Positions 60,401-64,000 of a stretch of 64,000 bases of DNA are shown in pieces. Source of the stretch: Membranipora membranacea (taxonomy: Eukaryota > Bryozoa > Gymnolaemata > Cheilostomatida > Membraniporidae). Every line of letters starts with the position of its first letter. The stretch's first letter is position 1. Both the position numbers and the translations under genes were made by a program. The notes under the pieces are model-generated. The model made no database searches. It was not told where the DNA came from and saw nothing but the letters and a program-made list of their open reading frames with translations. The DNA lies in the NCBI GenBank assembly GCA_914767715.1, contig OU612069.1, positions 3,410,001 through 3,474,000 on the forward strand. The letters run 5' to 3'.

Positions 60401-62826
60401 TATTGATATGGTTCCTTAGCATAACTGGCAGTTCGCTCAGCTGATTGGTCATTCCATGCTAAGCAATAAGATGAAGTTGAGTGCATTACATGGGTTTCCT
60501 TCATCACTTTATCATAATATCCACATCGATAGACACAAGTCATAAACGAGCATATATAATGGTCAGAAAGTGATATGCCAATAGAATCTGATGTTGCAGA
60601 GTAACAATGTATACAACTCTGTGTTTCCTGGTATAAACTTTGAACATACTGATGACTGATTGAACGCATCTGCCTAAACATCTACCCCATCTGACATCGG
60701 CTGCAATAATTCAGGTCAAATTATCGTTACGAGTTGTCTTACTTACCTAACTGATGGCGTGAGGTGTGTGCTGTCCTTAACCCTCTCGGACACCTCAAAT
60801 TTAACCCTTCCTTCACCAGCAGTGCGCCCCTCTGTGTCAGCTGTCTGCTTTGGTATCCTTGCCCCTGACCCGGTATACATGAAGCGTGCTGATGGACTGC
60901 GGGCTAAAAACCGACAACATTAAACCATATTCAAAATTTTCCCATAATGCAACATTGACATTGAATGCGCTAAAAGATCACCTCAAGACATAATACTATC
61001 ACCATAGTATTAACTTTAACGATATAAATAAAATCAATCGATCCATTACGGGGATTTCCCAACAATTGCATCGTGGAGAAAATCATACTGATTGAGATTT
61101 CAGCGTGTTAAGCGCTTTGATTATGGTGCTGATGCTGTATTGAAAAGTCATACTGACTCTCGTGATCTGACTGGGCATGTAGATCACTGATAAACTAGGC
61201 TATAGTTACCACAAAGTAGATGTCGTAAGGCTAAGTATAAATCATGTGTGACTTTAAATTGCGCATGTGCAAGAACAATGAGTTTAGTCTAGGTTCTGAA
61301 AGAAAATTTGGTCAGGGAGAATGGGATAGCCCCTGCATGAACTGCCAATCAAAATCAGCTAATAGTGACAAGAGAGAATAACTATCAATATCAATTCCGC
61401 ACGCATTGAAGAGCATACCACCAGAGCAGGTAGCCTATCAGATGGCTTCGGAATTCCGAGACTCAATTTTGCAGAGATCAGCTCATGCCCAGAGCTGAGC
61501 ATGCGCAGAATGTTGAAAAGTAACTTGCACACACATAGTCTGAGCTATCCAAGCTCCTGCCCTTGTCCAGGGGAGACAATGCGCAGGCAATATGTCTTAT
61601 CCTGCCTCCGACATTCTATACTACTTTGGATTTCAAGATGAAGTATTTCAAGATAACATCTAATCTCTTGTATAAGAATAATAAAATAACCAATGGGCCG
61701 GGTTGGTATGCTGTCAGATAATTCAAAGATATGTAATTTGTGACGACTTAGACCTCTTATTAAACTCAGTAAAACTCAAGAACGGTTGCCATGGGCTTTG
61801 ATGATGTTTAGCCATAGACTTAGAGTTTAGCTTAGCTAGTGGAGAGGGAGCAACTCAAAATACAGGCAAATATATCAAACTTGATCCTTAGCTCAACCCT
61901 CCCTGGCTCAACATGTCCATATTCGTAGATGTATAATATAACTGGACACTATAATTATCTCATATCTACTTTCATTGGATAATGAAGCCATCAACTTTTT
62001 TTTATGAAATACAGAACATCTGATTAGGCGCTCACATAGATCAATTTTTTTACAACTTCATACTCAAAGCAAAACAAAAATGTTTTTGTTAAAACATTAT
62101 TGAGCAAAAAAATGCTGTCGAAATTGAATTTTCAAGTTTTAGTTACAAATCACAAAATCACGAATCAGGCTTATACTGTGTTTTGATGGGGATTACAAAT
62201 TAAACAGAACATAATTAGCTCTGTGGTACCAGCATGTGTCAGCATTCATGTGTCACTCGCCACCCAGATGCCCCGCTGTCGGACCGAAAGCTACGAAGTA
62301 CTTTTTTTTATAAATACTCTAATTTTTAATATAATTTTTAGTAACCATTTCTATCGTTTTATATTTTACTGCTGTGTATTTTACTGACTAACTCTTTTTT
62401 TCTAGTGGAATTCACTCCGGTACATCGCACTGTTGATTTTCGAAGGAACAAAAATACAAACAACAACAACAACATTTAAACCAAGCCTGATTAATCAATA
62501 CTGACCACCGTTCTCACACACATCGCACACAAAACTGCCTCTAAATAAATCTACTTCATAATAATTAACATTTTGAACAGATATATAGCTCAATATTTGA
62601 TAGACAATTTTCAAACTAAAAATCGTTACCGAAAATTAAAAAGTAGCTATTTTTAGCCGTTTATATTGATGCACTCACACTGTAAGCCGGCAGCCACCTC
62701 ATTCTCTATCCTTGTTCTCTCCCGCTCGATGCACTTCTGTCTCACCACGTCTCCCATGTGTCCGAGTAATCGTCTCCTCGCGTTATAAGTCTCCCTCTCT
62801 GCGTAAGATAGGGCGTGGTACGGCAT
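54437..62826 (-). CDS. MYND-type zinc-finger protein (284 aa, six exons)
   Basis: Exons: 62679-62826, 60747-60903, 56804-56899, 56142-56296, 55032-55192, 54437-54574; all GT-AG, all phases agree. The N-terminus [20 protein letters not shown] is a charged helical segment. Next comes a polar linker, then [20 protein letters not shown] leading into the zinc finger. The finger has Cys141, 144, 155, 158, 164, 168, His177 and Cys181, the full C-x2-C-x10-C-x2-C-x5-C-x3-C-x8-H-x3-C MYND pattern. The C-terminus is basic ([20 protein letters not shown]) and ends [14 protein letters not shown] fingers bind Pro-rich peptides in other proteins. I do not recognise the orthologue. An acceptor just upstream of the ATG (about 62835) implies an upstream non-coding exon. 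The 3.8-kb third-to-second exon intron carries two tRNA genes. Confidence 0.85.
56950..57030. mobile_element. Diverged short copy of the MULE-like hairpin MITE
   Basis: CCTGCATTCAGAATCGCTGA and GGGAAGCAATGCGGGCAAACT then GGATCAACCTTGATCTAGTG resemble the 4130 and 63542 elements. Left end missing. Confidence 0.4.
57139..57285. mobile_element. Palindromic MITE
   Basis: CTTTGGCTTAGTTTGGG at the left, and arms sharing GGTGTGGGGTGG and GGATGGAAGCTCACA with their complements (TGTGAGCTTCCATCC, CCACCCCACACC). In a MYND gene intron. Confidence 0.7.
58645..59717. mobile_element. Long inverted-repeat element with a nested MITE
   Basis: Ends TATCACAGAGTAAGGA and TCCTTACTCTGTGATA. Long inverted similarity inside: GTGCCTGCGGTTTT against AAAACCGCAGGCAC, and the inner palindrome 58900-59110 with TTTTTTGCTAGGAT and GTAATCCAGGTTTT. 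The nested block 59265-59637 interrupts the right arm. No transposase ORF. In a MYND gene intron. Confidence 0.75.
59265..59637. repeat. Nested repeat, copy 1 (inverse copy at 61145-61512)
   Basis: Matches 61145-61512 on the opposite strand: CATTCTGCGCATGCTCAGCT at its left and GATCACGAGAGTCAGTATG at its right. Confidence 0.85.
59781..59853 (+). tRNA. tRNA-Arg (anticodon TCG)
   Basis: 73 bases. Acceptor stem GGCCTCG pairs with CGGGGTC (two wobbles). The D arm contains CTAATGGATAA. Anticodon stem TCTGA/TCAGA encloses CTTCGAA, anticodon TCG. T arm GTGGG-TTCGAGT-CCCAT; discriminator A. No intron. Confidence 0.95.
60304..60376 (-). tRNA. tRNA-Val (anticodon TAC)
   Basis: 73 bases on the minus strand. 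Acceptor GGTCGTA pairs with TATGACC. Anticodon stem TCTGC/GCAGA encloses TTTACAC, anticodon TAC. T arm GCGGG-TTCGAGC-TCCGC. A and B boxes are intact (GTGTAGCGG, GGTTCGAGC). No intron. Confidence 0.95.
61145..61512. repeat. Repeat, copy 2 (inverted relative to 59265-59637)
   Basis: TCATACTGACTCTCGTGATC at the left and AGCTGAGCATGCGCAGAATG at the right. Not embedded in the TATCACAGAG element here, so it moves independently. Confidence 0.85.
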
Positions 62827-63541
62827 GTGCGCTATTCTACGGTCCTACATGTACACCACAAAGGTCAAGGGTCAAGGGTAAATAATAAATGTTGATTGGT
62901 GGCACACTGGCATTGAGACTACATTATCAACATGTGTATCTCTGATCGTTAGAGTCAATGTAGTATGAGTACCTCACATGTTACTGCCCCGAATTGATGA
63001 AATTTGCCACGGGTCTTCACACCAAATTCCATGTGATGGTACTCATGCTAAGTGAATTAATTCTCTCTCTATTGCTCAGAGATATACATGCACTAGTATA
63101 TCCCGCCATCAGTGCGAATTTTAGGGGTGTGTACCAGTCTAAATTAAATGGGTCCCTGTATTTAGAGGTTGTGTTGCGAATCTGCTGTGTCTGCTTTAAA
63201 CCTGGTGCTTCCAGATTGGGGAGTATCAGATTGCTTGCAGATTCATCAACCATATAAATTGAAACTAGGCAGCTTTAAAGTGACTACAACTGTGATGTGA
63301 TGTTGTGGTCTATCATAGCCTCGATCAAGTTGCAGGCTCTGTTTGTATGGTATGTGAAGTGGTCAGAATCTTGATCAACAAAACCGAGTGGTGAGGGGGT
63401 CTGCAACTACGGAAAAAAAGTGCTTATTATGTTTATATTTGTCTCAAGCTCAACCTGCAAGACACCAATTGATGATCATTCAAAGTGGGACGGTTTTTTC
63501 AGTGGATAAATGATAGCATATTATGCACGCTAGATGTTGCC
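62827..63541. other. Upstream of the MYND gene, no gene seen
   Basis: Presumed promoter and 5' UTR region of the minus-strand MYND gene. Short ORFs on both strands at about 63000-63255 have no splice context. No promoter motif can be assigned with confidence. Confidence 0.4.
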
Positions 63542-63674
63542 TAGATCAAGTTGGATCCAATTGCCTGCATTCCAGTTGCTCCTTCTCCACTGGTCACATC
63601 GCAGGCTGCGGCGTGACCAGTGGAGGGGGAGCATCTCCAACACAAATGCAGGCAAATGAACTAAACTTGTTCTA
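63542..63674. mobile_element. MULE-like hairpin MITE with perfect 9-bp target duplication
   Basis: Ends TAGATCAAGTT and AACTTGTTCTA, flanked by GATGTTGCC at 63533-63541 and 63675-63683. The arms share TTGCCTGCATT and CCACTGGTCAC with complements. Best-preserved member of the family at 4130, 5510 and 56950. Confidence 0.85.
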
Positions 63675-64000
63675 GATGTTGCCTAACATTCATGCAAGTT
63701 TGTGATATTGTAAATTGATATGGTTGGCATGCTTGTATTGAAAAAATTACCCTTGTCTAGAAATTCAGCGTGTAGGATACGCTCTGAATGGTATTTACCA
63801 GTCATAGCTGTGTATTTCATGTAATTTCTATTCTAAAAATATGAGGCAGTAATGATTTTATATTAACCGAAGGACAAAAAATTCGCCTTTCGCCTGTGTG
63901 TGAAATAGCGTAAATTTAGCCTAGCTAACAATTTGGCGTCAGCTAACAATGAGTCATTTCCGAGCTAGCTAAACTAATCTCTAGCTAACATTTACTCCCC

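Noticed and set aside
1-64000. CRISPR arrays, bacterial operons, riboswitches
   Set aside because: The window is spliced eukaryotic DNA; the tandem repeats seen have no unique spacers of constant length.

Overview
The window is nuclear DNA from an invertebrate animal. It is AT-rich, and its genes are split by GT-AG introns of a few hundred to about 4,000 bases. It holds animal protein families (ZRSR2, caspase-like, trypsin-like, ETS, ankyrin, MYND) and two canonical eukaryotic tRNAs. It is crowded with small inverted-repeat transposons. A sponge or another early-branching metazoan is a reasonable guess, but nothing in the sequence fixes the phylum. Gene models were built by hand from splice sites and reading phase, not from transcripts or alignments.

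Layout. 1-5.2 kb: eight-exon minus-strand gene 'A' of unknown function. 5.3-15.9 kb: no convincing gene; inverted-repeat transposons (including a hAT-like element with an 8-bp target duplication and MULE-like hairpins with 9-10-bp duplications) and a foldback element with repetitive arms around a dead LINE. 15.9-17.6 kb: a short LTR retroelement with one orphan ORF. 18.1-26.5 kb: ZRSR2 (U2AF35-related splicing factor), plus strand. 27.2-28.9 kb: convergent ankyrin plus half-caspase fragment. 28.9-30.8 kb: broken second copy of ZRSR2 exons 9-11. 31.4-42.4 kb: 17-exon minus-strand gene 'B' encoding a 940-residue protein with a caspase-like domain followed by a trypsin-like serine protease domain, catalytic residues of both intact. 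45.3-50.7 kb: a tandem duplication, one copy with a 110-residue ETS-domain gene and the other with a dead ETS exon. 53.2 kb: a fragment resembling the 3' end of gene A. 54.4-62.8 kb: a six-exon MYND zinc-finger gene whose large intron contains tRNA-Arg(UCG) and tRNA-Val(UAC). 62.8-64 kb: no gene seen; one MULE-like hairpin.

The candidate novel system is the minus-strand set A, B and ETS. All three start with a similar short first exon ending in an acidic stretch, then Gly-Ala-Val, then Gln, spliced in the same phase onto unrelated modules: an unknown domain, a dual protease, and a lone ETS DNA-binding domain. Repeated duplication of a 5' cassette with swapped downstream exons would explain this. 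Gene B by itself is an unusual dual-protease architecture that could join cell-death or conflict-type proteolysis in one polypeptide. That role is inference.
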